This document shows, piece after piece, positions 9,637 to 20,149 of a stretch of DNA of 64,000 bases (position 1 is the stretch's first letter; every line of letters starts with the position of its first letter). Source of the DNA: Takakia lepidozioides (Eukaryota; Streptophyta; Takakiopsida; Takakiales; Takakiaceae); the NCBI GenBank assembly GCA_030704615.1, contig CM060732.1, positions 76,365,053 through 76,429,052 on the forward strand, written 5' to 3'. The position numbers were made by a program, and so were the translations under genes. The notes under the pieces are model-generated. The model saw nothing but the letters and a program-made list of their open reading frames with translations. It was not told the DNA's origin and did not search any database.

Positions 9637-10725
9637 TTATAAACATTCCGAGCAGATTAGAGCAGACGGCGGTGCTTGCAGGCAGGGAGTGGAGAGCCAC
9701 ACAACCCGGGGTTTCCCGCAAAATAGTGCGCACGAAATGTGGAGAAGGGAGCGCCCTGAGGAATTGGTCCGGTCAAAATTGTGGGACAGGTATACACCCA
9801 CCAAGCCTTTCATTGTTGCGAGGATCGTTGGGATGTGCCCAGAAAGCTTGTTGTTGTTGAGAAAGAGGTTACCGAGCAGCTTGAGTTTGCCAATACTTGC
9901 TGGAATGGGGCCAGTCAAGCCATTCGATGAGAAGTCTAAATTCTGAAGTTGCGTCAGATCGCCCAGGTTTGTGGGTAGCTCGCCAGTTAGCTTGTTTTTC
10001 GAAAAGTCCACGTGTTGTAGTGCGGCTGAGAGCTGGGTAAGAGCTTCGGGAATGCCTCCAGTTAGCTCGTTCTTAGCAATGTGGAGCCATGTCATGTTGG
10101 ACAGTCGACCCAACGATGCTGGGATGGTCCCTGTCAAAGAGTTTGCAGTAAACATCAGGTAGATGATGTGAGGACCGAGAAAGTCAGGGACGGAGCCGGT
10201 GAGCTGGTTATATGCCAGGTCTAGGTACTCAAGATTTGGAAGATGACCTAGAGTGGTAGGAATGGGTCCTGTCAACTTGTTTCCTCTGAGGTTGAGAACG
10301 GCCAAGTGCTTGAGGTTGCCGATGGCTGCAGGAATTTCACCAGTCAAGTTTTGTGCATAGCTCAGATCCAGGTTGAGCAGCCGTGGGAGAGTAGCTAGAG
10401 AGCTCGAGATGGTGCCTGTAAGGTAATAAGCATCAGGGGTCAAGGTGATCTCATCAGAGTACAGATTAAGCAGCATAACATGACCGTTGTTGTCACATTG
10501 AATTCCTACCCAGGAGCAGCAGTCAACAGTTGCCGCCCACCCGCTCATCAGATTTTGGCTGTCCTCTGTGATTCCCGCTTTGAACGCCAACAATGCATCT
10601 CTCTCAGAGGCGAAGCAACTCGCGGCATCCGTAAAAATAAGGCAAGAAGTCAGTGCATCGACGAATGAACAGAACAGCAACACTGTCGTACAACTTGACT
10701 GCCATGTCCTGCCAGTTTGCCCCAT
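9637..10725 (-). CDS. Secreted LRR protein, copy 2, frameshifted C-terminus
   Basis: The ATG is placed at 10725 by alignment with copy 3, although the frame stays open upstream. Residues 1-36 form a signal-peptide-like leader. A plant LRR N-terminal domain follows (SERDALLAFKAGITEDSQN; CCSWVGIQCDNNG), then eight to nine plant-type LRRs with LTGxIP signatures (LTGEIPAAIGNL, LTGPIPTTLGHL, LTGTIPASLGRL). There is no membrane anchor or kinase domain. The family acts in the apoplast, as in polygalacturonase inhibitors and DRT100-like proteins. Near 9775 two bases present in copy 3 are missing, so after GVYLSHN the frame changes and the normal ending (LTGPIPQGAPFS ... GLCGSPLPAC) is replaced by about 47 unrelated residues. 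It could be a variant or an early pseudogene. Confidence 0.8.
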   Translation of the reverse strand: MGQTGRTWQSSCTTVLLFCSFVDALTSCLIFTDAASCFASERDALLAFKAGITEDSQNLMSGWAATVDCCSWVGIQCDNNGHVMLLNLYSDEITLTPDAYYLTGTISSSLATLPRLLNLDLSYAQNLTGEIPAAIGNLKHLAVLNLRGNKLTGPIPTTLGHLPNLEYLDLAYNQLTGSVPDFLGPHIIYLMFTANSLTGTIPASLGRLSNMTWLHIAKNELTGGIPEALTQLSAALQHVDFSKNKLTGELPTNLGDLTQLQNLDFSSNGLTGPIPASIGKLKLLGNLFLNNNKLSGHIPTILATMKGLVGVYLSHNFDRTNSSGRSLLHISCALFCGKPRVVWLSTPCLQAPPSALICSECL

Positions 10726-10893
10726 CTTGTCGCTTTGAGCTCCTACGTAAAACGATGAAGATCGTGAGCGTGCCACTTGACGTCTTTGCAGTTGGGTACA
10801 GAAACACGGATATACGGTGGCAGCATAGTAGCAAGAAGGAGAGGAAGACAAGCAGCTGGAAGTCGAGGAGGAAAGGGAACTGATGAAGGCAGA

Positions 10894-11104
10894 CATATAG
10901 GGTTTTGCGTGGAAAAGGTTGACTATTGGCAAGGACGATCACACAGTGCGCCATGCGGAGCTGCAGTTTGTCGTAACTGGAGCGAAGTAAGGTTTTCTGG
11001 GGCTCATAACTCAGAGGGTGTTCACGGTCGGTTGAGGTTGGGTAAAGGCAAGTAAAATTGATGACAGGGGAACCAGGGTCCCGTTGACTTAATAGTTTGG
11101 TCAA
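10894..11104 (-). promoter_or_regulatory. LRR copy 2 promoter: TATA-like box and W-box pair
   Basis: A weak TATA (reverse complement cctatatg, 10894-10902) lies about 170 bp upstream of the ATG at 10725. TTGACT (11084-11089) and GGTCAA (11099-11104) keep the inverted W-box arrangement of copies 1 and 3, although the surrounding sequence has diverged more. Conservation within a diverged promoter argues for constraint. Confidence 0.5.
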
Positions 11105-12424
11105 ACTCCTGCAGGCCATGGCTGGCTGTGCTTTAATGGAGAGTGCGTATGTGGTATGTAGTCTTGGACCTACGCGGCCGCGAGTAGGCACTAGGCATGA
11201 CTTCAGATGGTTAAGACAAATTACACTCACTCACTGACGCCAGCCCACCAACATACGTAGACCTGAATGTGTTAAAAATCGCTTCTTTACATTGCAGCTA
11301 CGGTTCACAGACAGAATGATGGTTTTCCAGTCTACACATCAACACATACCTACTCGTTTGGAGAAAATTTGTGAACTTTCTCCCTAATTTTACTAAAATT
11401 GAAATTGTACACAGGATATTTCACCAAAACTTAGTTTCAATCATCATAGCCATGCACATATCCATTTACCATATCTATGAACATTCAACTATTCGTTACA
11501 GTTTGTATCAAATACGATGTTTGTTAATCTGATTTGATACAAGATCGCTTCCTGACATGAAATGTATTGTGATTGTTATATTACTGAGACAACTGTAGTT
11601 GCATCGACAGCCTCTACGAGCAGAGGAAGCAGTGAAATAACAGTTATCACATTGAGAGTACATTGTCCGTTCAGCTTCGAGGAACAGCACTTCGGAGATG
11701 TGATAGATGCATAAAGAGAATGACGATGGACAATTATCACTTGATGAATCATGTATATTTCATATCTCTTCCTCACGACTACCACCATGCCTTTTCAGTA
11801 TCTGAGAGGTATAGGTACGAAGTAAAATCAACATTTAAGAAAATTAGGCTACGTACTACGTTTCAGCTACGTTTTATTCGGACGGGCCATTCCCCTCCCT
11901 CCCTGTGCTTCCCCAATCGAAACTGTCCAGAGTCTAGTGTTGATGAGATCTGGTCTAGCACAACATTAGGCCGTCCGTCTTCCAACTGCCCGGTAGTCTG
12001 GACTGTTACGCCCAGCATCTCAAAATGTACTGTGAAAAGGAGTTCTTCAAGCTCACCGCTTCGAGATGAGGTCTGCATATTCGATACCACAAGCCCAGGG
12101 GGTAAGATGACTCTGTCACACCAAGGATGTTACAGACCTGTAACAGTCAGTCATAATATAGCTGGAATCCACGAGATCTTCAAACAGATAAACTGATATG
12201 AAAGGGCGAGCCTAACCTCTCTTCACTGCATGACGATGATGAGCTTTGATGTCCTCAACCTGTCCTCAAGTGCATTTTCAAGACGTCATGCGAAACTTCT
12301 CCGAATTTCTTAAGTTCAGTGAGGTGCTGATGCAACTTCGCATGGAAACATTGAAATATACCGAGGAAATTCACGTTAGAAATTGACGTAACAAATTGAC
12401 CTATTGTAGTATGTAGTTACCATA
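11105..12424. other. Intergenic, no recognisable gene
   Basis: A phrase of about 33 bp (ggacgggccattcccctccc, continuing) at about 11880-11912 is repeated at 18350-18382, another trace of duplication between the LRR neighbourhoods. A minus-strand open frame at 11863-12090 has protein-like composition (LEELLFTVHFEMLGVTVQTT) but was not identified. Nothing else is assigned. Confidence 0.4.
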
Positions 12425-12660
12425 AGGGGAAGCAACCGACTCCCCAACCCACTAGCCGGTTGGTTCTCGGACTGAGGGGCCACGGTCGGGTGGTTCAACT
12501 CAAATTATTCCCCGGACGCACCAATTTGAGGATCGAGCCTCCTCCAGCAATCAAGACTGCTAATCGTCCCACACGGTTGCCTTAATCAGAAATTTAAGCG
12601 GGCACTCGAACGTCCTGCCGCCAAACAGCCAAATGGTCACGTGGGTAGTGGTGATTAGTA
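12425..12660 (+). mobile_element. Possible second tRNA-related SINE
   Basis: On the plus strand TAGCCGGTTGG matches the Pol III A box, and 28 nt later GGTTCAACTC approximates a B box. This is tRNA-like spacing, followed by a non-tRNA body. No poly(A) end, target duplication or second copy was recognised, so the call is weak. Confidence 0.3.
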
Positions 12661-13620
12661 TTGTCCTTAGTCGAGTGTGCGCGTATAACTGGAACCTAAG
12701 ATCGGTGTCAGTGAAAGTTAGAGGAGAGACAGTCTACTGTCAACTTGCACACAGGTCATGAAGAAGGGAGCATCTAGGAATACAGGAATCAAGGTATCGA
12801 CTATTAGCCCCAAGCGAAGAGCATGGGTCGGTGACATCATACGCGTGCATCACATGATCTGTACATTTAGTATGATACCTTCCAACCCTTTCTTTTTCAT
12901 TTCTGCAGAGGTGTGGAGGTGGCTACAAAATGTATAGAATAAGTGCAGAGGTGGCGACTATATGTCCACCTGGATCCTACCTGGCTACAGGTATGCTGAT
13001 CTACTATACAATTTGGCGATTTTCGTACATCATGTATATATTGCATGGGCGACACATCTGCAAATGGGGGCCGAAATAGGTGGGCTCCATGAGCCCGTGT
13101 ATTGTTGCAAACTGGCTATCATTAAAACGCCAAGGTATCATTTCAGGCACCATAGCCCAATTTCAAAGAGCAATATGGCGCTATTGACTAAAGTGAAACA
13201 ACGCTGGAAGCCATGATGCCAGCGGCTGATAACCAGCCCTACCATTTTACGCCATATTCAGCCTAAAAGCACCAAAATAACCAAAATAACCATGTTTCAT
13301 ATATGTTTTAGTGGCTAGTATCCATGATGTCAGTGGCTCACATCACTCAGTGGCGGCTGGGAGCCATGATACGAGCGGCTCATGACCATGTCTCATGTAT
13401 ATTAATATCGATGTTTTAGTGGCTGGTGTCCATGATTTTAGTGGCTCAGATGTTTTATCCCCTTGCAAGTTGGGACTCACCATAGTCGATTGCCGGTAGA
13501 AATTGTCTATCCAAGCTCAAATAATATGGCGCCGAGGAAGTGGCGATCGACTAGCTCCAATCGACGAAATGTATGACATTAATATGTTAACTTGGCAACC
13601 AGCATGTTTCTTCGACATGA
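12661..13620. other. Intergenic with a short imperfect duplication
   Basis: A phrase of about 40 bp (atgttttagtggctagtatc..., then gtggctca) near 13305 recurs near 13410, separated by similar cggctcatgaccatg text, so this is a decayed two-unit repeat of about 108 bp. No gene was recognised. Confidence 0.35.
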
Positions 13621-13624
13621 AATT

Positions 13625-14230
13625 GTTGATTGGATTGTCAAATGAACAACTTTTTGTTCATGTGTTACATATTAATGATGAAGCATGACCCTCCATTAGG
13701 ACAAATAGATCTACTGAAGTACGGGAGTTACATAGCAACCGTATTCATGGTGCATACAATTTTTAGATAGTGGGGGCATAAGCAGTCAAAGCAAAAGTTG
13801 TGGGACCACTGTATATATTGGGGAGATACGTGAATGAAAACATTTGCTTCTGTTCCTCCAATACAGTGATCTCTACATGGTATCAAAGCGTGGTGATCAA
13901 TGTAACAAAGTTCGTTTTTTGAAAGAAATTGTTAGACTTAGCTGTAAGGACCAATAGAACTAGATTATTTGTGACAAGGCTCACAATCTTAAACCACCAT
14001 GAGTTTCAGTTGGGGATGCTTCCAAGCTAGAACCAAAACTACCGTGTCTGTAGCTTCAAGCTCGTGAACATGCCAGCTGACACGTGAAGACCTATGGGAG
14101 GTAGTGGAGCCTACACGAAGAACGTTGATCCTAGCCTCGGACGAAGAGATGGCTGTTCTCAAAGTACGTCGCAGACAGAAGGCACTAACGATGATGGCTG
14201 AGAACATCGCAGACAGAAGGCACTAACGAT
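13625..14230 (+). mobile_element. Ty1/copia LTR end, primer-binding site and gag remnant
   Basis: A sequence ending ctctaca at 13877 is followed at once by TGGTATCAAAGCG (13878-13890), one mismatch from the usual initiator-Met tRNA primer-binding site TGGTATCAGAGC. Upstream, gtatatattgggg (about 13814) is a possible LTR TATA box; the LTR start near 13625 is a guess. Downstream, in two frames, NYRVCSFKLVNM then LTREDLWEVVEPT and KVRRRQKALTMMAENI match the copia Gag N-terminus (UBN2-like). A 1-nt shift separates them near 14075. A stretch of about 30 bp (cgcagacagaaggcactaac...) is tandemly duplicated at about 14168 and 14207. The rest of the element is gone. Confidence 0.7.
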
Positions 14231-15790
14231 GATGGCTTTGTCTGTGTAAGACAACATAATCCCTCATTTAGCCAATATCACCTAACCTCACCACTGGTGG
14301 GCAATCTTAAAGGAGGTGTCTGCCTATATAACACTTGTTGGTGACCATTTGAAAATGCAAATGAGATAGACTCCCACATCTTCCAATTGCAAAAAACCCA
14401 TGCACTTGTTTTGAATGAACTTTTGCAAATCTTCAAACAGACCGAGATCAACATCATGTCCACCAATTCCAATCATGCATAATAGCTCAAGTACAACTTG
14501 CCCTGTTTTGTCTGCTCTAGGTTCTTACTTTGGACACCTCTACGCTTCACCAACGTTGTGATAGCTATGGGCATACTCTCCATCTTACATATTCCCTCTT
14601 CTCAAGTATCCACTTCAAACTAACGTACTAGACATTTACCGCTTTCACACAAAGTCCTGCCAAACCAATGCTCACCTTCTTCCGTTGCTTTCATGCCTAT
14701 AGTCAAGTGGCATTTCCTGAACATGCAATAGTCATGCAAATAGCCATGTGGGCACGACATGCAATAGCCGGGTAGAGCCTGCGTCCAATCGCCGCCATGT
14801 GGCCCCCATGCAGACGCCACTTAAATTGAGACAACATTTACACATTTAGCCTAAGTTGGTTATTTTTATTTTTGAATGGATTGGGGAACATATCGATTCA
14901 ATAGTCCCAGCTAAACATGATTGATTTGGGCAGGCTTGTCCAAATATGACAAGTCCTATCGAGAACAGTAGTTAATATGACGAATTGGAATTTGTATGAT
15001 AAATGTTATTAATTATTTTTTGAATAAAAAGTTATATTGTAAAATAATTATGGTGAAATATCTTATAATAATTGTAGCTTTATCGTTTGTTTGGAGGCGA
15101 AATAAAAATGTACTCAATACATAATTCGTCCATTTATATGAGATCATAAAATTATTGATCTTTGCAAATAGTAAACACAACACGTTGTCATATTATATAT
15201 TTATATGTGCGGCGCTCATAACCATTTTTATTTTATTCTCAAGTCATGAAGAGTAAGCTATCAATATAGTCCAAAGAAAGCCTCAATATGAAATAACTTT
15301 GAATAACTCGATATTTGATATTTTATGAGATCAACTTGACATTCAAAATTTGACCATAATACAACAAATCAACAAACAATCGCCAACAATGTATCAGCAA
15401 TTGACACTACCATATAGGCAGGATTATAAATAAAATTATTAAAACAAACCGAAATATGTATTTTATTTATTATTTATTTATTTATTTATTAACATTTCAA
15501 AAATGAATGCAAAGTATCGACACTGGTATTTTTGTGTCCTTGACTTCAATAGGAATAATAAAACAAATATCGGATACAAGCAATTAATGTGAAAAAATAA
15601 AGTGGAAGGAAGCTGAAGGGATAAATCTGCAGGGAAGTGAATATTATGGAACTGAAGGGAACTGCATGACAGGAGGTGAGTATAATGTAACACATGATAA
15701 CACCGAAGGGATAAAATTGCTGGAAACTGAATACCATCCAACTACTTCCCTTAGGAATGAATGGGTAATGAATGAATGAAGGGATAATAT
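14231..15790. other. AT-rich intergenic region
   Basis: The stretch 14820-15500 is strongly AT-rich, with a (TATTTATT)-type tract at about 15460-15490. No domain was recognised on either strand. Confidence 0.4.
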
Positions 15791-15794
15791 TTTA

Positions 15795-16036
15795 TTTTGT
15801 AAAGGGGATCAATACCCCGGAGCTGACTGCTCACAAATCAGGGCCCTTAATTATAGTGAGAGGAGAAAATAACATCTTTCTGGTAACCTTGCCATGAGGC
15901 GCCGAGCACGAGGCTCAAGGGACACTGCCCAAGGGAGGGGGGAGAAGATTATACCACACCCGACAAGGTAGCAGGATTTGAGCCCAGAATCACCTGGGTG
16001 CCACTGAGTTCTCTATCCAACTGAGCTACCGACTGG
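15795..16036 (-). mobile_element. tRNA-derived SINE, copy B (fullest)
   Basis: Minus strand: A box TAGCTCAGTTGG (16029-16018) and B box GGGCTCAAATCC (15985-15974) have 32 nt between them, as in tRNAs. A ~170-bp body follows (gtcgggtgtggtataatc, then gttattttctcctctcac, then ctgatttgtgagcagtc), ending in A/T-rich sequence. Copies A (9425-9570) and C (55695-55905) share head, body and tail. It sits directly downstream of LRR copy 3. The boxes would drive Pol III transcription; mobilisation would need a partner LINE. Confidence 0.85.
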
Positions 16037-16120
16037 TAGTAAAATGTTAAATATACGACGGAGCCCTCTAGTGCAGATGGGTATTTGGCTCCCATCTGGA
16101 TTGCAAACATTCCGAGCAGA

Positions 16121-17191
16121 TCAGAGCAGACGGCGGTGCTTGCAGGCAGGGAGTGGAGAGCCACACAGCCCGGGGTTTCCCGCAAAATAGTCCGAAGGAA
16201 ATGTGGAGAAGGGAGCGCCCTGAGGAATTGGTCCGGTCAAACGATTGTAGGACAGGTCCACACCCACCAAGTCTTTCAGTGTTGCGAGGATCGCTGGGAT
16301 GTGCCCAGACAGCTTGTTGTTGTTGAGCCTGAGGTTACCGAGCCCCTTGATTTTGCCAATACTTGCTGGAATGGGGCCAGTCAAGCCATTCGATGAGAAG
16401 TCTAAATTCTGAATATGCGTCAGATCGCCCAGGTTTTTGGGTAGCTTCCCTGTTAGCTTGTTTTGCGAGAAGTCCACGAATTGTAGTGTGGCTGCGAGCT
16501 GGGTAAGAGCTTCGGGAATGCCTCCAGTTAGCTCGTTCTGATCAATGTAGAGCCATGTGATGTTGGACAGTCGACCCAACGATGCTGGGATGGTCCCTGT
16601 CAGAGAGTTTCCAGAGAACATCAGGTAGTTGATGTGAGGACCGACAAAGTCAGGGATGGAGCCGGTGAGCTGGTTATATGCCAGGTCTATGAACTCAAGA
16701 TTTGGAAGATGACCTAGAGTGGTAGGAATGGGTCCTGTCAGCTTGTTTTTCCTGAGGTTGAGAAACGTCACGTGCACGAGGTTGCCGATGCCTACAGGAA
16801 TTTCACCAGTCAAGTTTTGTGCATAGCTCAGATCTAGGTACTGCAGCCGTGGGAGAGCAGCTAGAGAGCTCGAGATGGTGCCCGTGAAGAAGTAAGCATC
16901 AAGGTTCACAGTGTCATCCCCAGGGTACAGATCAAGCTGCACGACATGACCCTTGTTGTCACATTGAACTCCCCACCACGAGCAGCAATCGACAGTTGCC
17001 GCCCACCCGCTGATCACATTTTGGCTGTCCTCCGTGATTCCCGCTTTGAACGCCAACAATGCATCTCTCTCGGCGGCCAAGCAACTCGCGGCATCAGTGG
17101 AAATAATGCGAGAGGTCAGTGCAACGACAAATGAACAGAACAGCAACATTGTCGTACACCTTGTTTGCCATGTCCTGCCAGTTTGCCCCAT
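16121..17191 (-). CDS. Secreted leucine-rich-repeat protein, copy 3 (intact)
   Basis: 356 codons run from ATG 17191 to TGA at 16121. Residues 1 to about 36 are a hydrophobic leader (LLFCSFVVALTS). Residues 37-80 are the LRR N-terminal cap (AERDALLAFKAGITEDSQN; CCSWWGVQCDNKG). About 105-330 hold the LRRs with LTGxIP turns and the LDLSYAQNLTGEIP type first repeat. The tail has the usual LRR C-terminal cap (NPGLCGSPLPAC) and no membrane segment or kinase. Known family role: apoplastic recognition or enzyme inhibition, as in polygalacturonase-inhibiting and DRT100-like proteins; the ligand is unknown here. It is the only fully intact member of this three-gene cluster and serves as reference for copies 1 and 2. 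Confidence 0.9.
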   Translation of the reverse strand: MGQTGRTWQTRCTTMLLFCSFVVALTSRIISTDAASCLAAERDALLAFKAGITEDSQNVISGWAATVDCCSWWGVQCDNKGHVVQLDLYPGDDTVNLDAYFFTGTISSSLAALPRLQYLDLSYAQNLTGEIPVGIGNLVHVTFLNLRKNKLTGPIPTTLGHLPNLEFIDLAYNQLTGSIPDFVGPHINYLMFSGNSLTGTIPASLGRLSNITWLYIDQNELTGGIPEALTQLAATLQFVDFSQNKLTGKLPKNLGDLTHIQNLDFSSNGLTGPIPASIGKIKGLGNLRLNNNKLSGHIPAILATLKDLVGVDLSYNRLTGPIPQGAPFSTFPSDYFAGNPGLCGSPLPACKHRRLL

Positions 17192-17444
17192 CTTGTGGCT
17201 TTGAGCTCCTAGATGTAAATTGATTAAGATCGCGAGCGTGCCACTTGACGTCTTTTCCAGATGGGTACAGAAACACAGATCTATAGTAGCAGCAGCTGAT
17301 TGTCCGAACTGAAGTTATGCTTCCAACTACAGAGAGAAGATAAACGTTTGCGCTTGCTTGATATCAGACGGTGCGTAGTAGCAAAGAAGGAGAGGGAGAT
17401 AAGCAGCTGGAAGTCGAGGTGGGAAAGGAACCGATGAAGGCAGA

Positions 17445-17757
17445 CATATATATAGGGTGAACGGTTGACTATTCCCCAGGACGATCAGACAGTCCATGCA
17501 GAGCTGGAGTTTGTCGTAACTGGAGCAACCACGAAACTGGCTCATACCTCGTCTCCGTCACAGTTGTACGTGCCTCCTACAAACACGTGCACACGCTGCT
17601 TCGTTAAAAAAGTGCATTTCGAAGCGTGTTCCAACGTTCGAACCTCCGTTCGAAGCGTGTTCGACTCCATGTAATCATGTTTTGACGGTAGGTCGAGGTT
17701 TGGGTAAATTTGATAATTAACAGGGGAACCCTCCCGTTGACTGAATATTTTGGTCAA
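17445..17757 (-). promoter_or_regulatory. LRR copy 3 promoter: TATA box and W-box pair
   Basis: A strong TATA box (reverse complement cctatatatatg, 17445-17456) is about 255 bp upstream of the ATG. A short segment at about 17280-17400 that copy 1 lacks lengthens the leader. TTGACT (17737-17742) and GGTCAA (17752-17757) repeat the inverted W-box pair of the other copies. Confidence 0.55.
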
Positions 17758-17930
17758 ATTCCGGCAGGCCATCGCTCGCGGCGCGTCGTTGTTGAAGATA
17801 CGTACTACCAAACCAAAGTCTGTTCCAAAATCAACTCACGGTCCCTAGGTCTAGCAGCGGCAGATTTTCGTTCATCCAAGTGGCACCCCAGCACTAGTTT
17901 GGTGGCAGATGGATGAAAAGAACGAGAAAG
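17515..17930. repeat. Duplicated LRR upstream segment (copy of 5390-5800)
   Basis: Nearly identical to 5390-5800 apart from a ~39-bp insertion (about 17807-17845) and scattered substitutions. The high identity dates the copy 1/copy 3 duplication as the youngest event in the LRR cluster. Confidence 0.8.
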
Positions 17931-18898
17931 CATCCAAAGGATGAAAGTCGCGCGAGTGAAGAGAATCTTTCGGGAGGGCCGCCTGCTTTTGTTTCCATTA
18001 TCTGTGCGTAGGTAGAGTTAGGTAGGTAGGTAGCGTTGGAGCTACGCGGCGAGTAGGCAGCGAGTCGAAGAAAGGGAGGATCCACGCAAGTGTGCACTGC
18101 GCGGAGCTGGAGATCAGGGATCCAGTCAGTCCGTGGCGAGGCAGGCTCTTGCCAAACTCACCGCCAGCTTCGAATGAGTCTGGGGTTGATGACAACTGGT
18201 CTCGCTGTGACAGCGAAATCCTTCTGGGTATTGTTGCATGGACAGTTGGTTAAGTCAAATCCTGTACGCTGACTCACTGACGCCAGCCCACCGACATGCG
18301 TAGACCTATTTGTGTTGAAAATCAATTTACGGCCCGTCCAACAACAATTGGACGGGCCATTCCCCTCCCTCCCTGTGCTTCCTCAATGGACTCGCTTGTT
18401 TCTTGCAGCTTTGAAGGCGATTGGGAGCCATCACGATGGCATCAGTGATGAGCTTGCCTCACAAGTCTGCCACCTTTTATACAGATCTGGATCAAGCTCG
18501 CTGTTTCCATCTCAAGCCGTTTATTTTCAAATGTCTGCTTTTTCCACATTTGGCCATCTTTTTAGGAAAATTCTATAAACAGTCCATACTTTCCACAGTA
18601 AACGAGAAGAATTTGAGTCCCCTCTTAATATTCCGTAGTAAGCATTTTCGAACACATCCACAGTAAGCGAAAATTGTGGAAAGCTCTTGGGAATTACTAG
18701 CTTCGAATATTGCAAACTATCTTTTGACGTAATTGAGGAGGTCTATCGCAGTTGATTAAAGAATGTCGAGTATCAATTGATCGGTACTCTGAGCTTTCTG
18801 TGTAAATTCTAAGAGACCAAGTGTGTTTCTGCACACAGATCGTCTTGGGTTATTCAACAACCTGAACTTTAGTTTGTAACTGGAATGTATTAATAGTG
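17931..18898. other. Intergenic, exon-like fragment unidentified
   Basis: At 18411-18578, after a tcttgcag acceptor-like site, a frame encodes KAIGSHHDGISDELASQVC and continues to a stop. It looks exon-like but was not identified. The phrase at 18350-18382 repeats 11880-11912. No other gene was recognised. Confidence 0.35.
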
Positions 18899-18899
18899 T

Positions 18900-19042
18900 T
18901 GTTTTGAGTGACCTGCATAATTATCTCAAAAAGAGAGAACATCTCTTCGGACGTCGTCCTCACTCTCTTTGATAAAATGGCTCTGCAGCCAATTGATATA
19001 CAGTTCTCTTTTGAGATAATTATGCCCAGGTCACTCAAAACA
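18900..19042. repeat. Inverted repeat/hairpin (about 40-bp arms, 60-nt loop)
   Basis: The left arm 18900-18941 (tgttttgagtgacctgcata...) pairs with 19003-19042 with only small bulges. It is a foldback structure of MITE or small-RNA-precursor type with no coding capacity. Confidence 0.8.
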
Positions 19043-19144
19043 TTTGACAGGTACTTGAGAAACCCTCGGTTGTCAGATGCAATTTGGTAACTTCCCCCAT
19101 ATATTTTTTTGGGTCTTCTTCAAGTCCAACCAAGCCCTGTTAAC

Positions 19145-19240
19145 ACCCACAGCAGAAAGTGCTCAAGAGCCCAGGCGTCGGATTGATCTGTTATTTTAGC
19201 GGAGATCCAAAACCCTAATCCCTAGATTCTCTTCAATCAA
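19145..19240. repeat. Inverted copy of 7645-7740
   Basis: The segment from cagaaagtgctcaagagccc through aaccctaatccctagattctc is the reverse complement of 7645-7740 with scattered differences. It contains a telobox-like aaaccctaa at about 19210. Confidence 0.7.
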
Positions 19241-20144
19241 ACGCTACTCAAACGCTGTACTTGATCCATTTCAATGTGATCCAACACATGCCTATTATCA
19301 GAACAAAGGGGAGTCTGCTATGCAATTTACTTCAGTGGTGGAAATCGCCTCAAAATGAGCAACATTTGCTGGTATCTAAGAAGATAGATGTTTGCAAACA
19401 TCTTACCAGAAGGATTCTGCAGGGGCCAAGAAATCCTTCCCCCTCTAAAATGACATCTAGAAAAGACAGAATGCATTTCATGTGACTATGGACCCACAAC
19501 GTCCTCAACAGTACAGAAAATAGGTAAACATCAGTCAGAGAGAAAAACAACAAATGCACCCACCAAAAGCATGGTAATCTTCTTAATTAGCAAATCTATA
19601 AACTTATTAAGTACCACTGACAGAACTTTGTCTCTTCATCAAAGCTCCAGAGCTGATTAGTGGTGGTGGTCTCCTCCGTTTGAGACTTGTGTGATGCTGC
19701 GAGTTAGCCATTTCCTCGCAGGTCGCTCTCCTGAACGCTTCCAGTCAGATGGGCAATGTCTTTGGATGTAAGGGGGCAGAGAAAAGTATAAAGAGATGTT
19801 GGAATGTCTTCAGGCTCTGAAAAGTTATGAGAAAGTTTGCCTGTGCGGAAATAGGGGTGGTGGGTAGTAGCAGCAATTGCATAGACATTGCAATGCATTG
19901 TGAGATATTGAGCAGGCCCGACCACAATCCGAAATTGGTATGTCTTCCTGACTATCGACAGCTGATCGGCACCCAGGGAAGGATTGTCTTTTTTCGAATG
20001 GCCCTCACTCCGGCATATTCAGACTACAAGGACGCATGCGATCAAATAGCTCAGCTTGCTGATGACCGTTCCATCCTTCAGCCTGGGGCAAAGGGGTAAG
20101 GGACTGGTGGTGTTCTTCTGTTCATGAGGTGGTGCAGGTTACTG
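19241..20144. other. Intergenic, possible unidentified exon
   Basis: At about 19964-20094 an open frame follows a tatcgacag acceptor-like site and ends at ggggtaagg, a good donor. It encodes LIGTQGRIVFFRMALTPAYS and a further ~25 residues. It was not identified and no partner exon was found. Confidence 0.3.
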
Positions 20145-20149
20145 CCCAT

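Noticed and set aside
11863-12090. Protein-like minus-strand frame LEELLFTVHFEMLG...
   Set aside because: Composition looks coding, but no family was recognised and no splice partner found. Mentioned only in the intergenic entry.
16018-16036. tRNA gene call for the A/B-box sequences at 9.5, 16.0 and 55.9 kb
   Set aside because: No acceptor stem closes after the B box, and the same ~170-bp non-tRNA body follows in more than one copy, so they are SINE heads.
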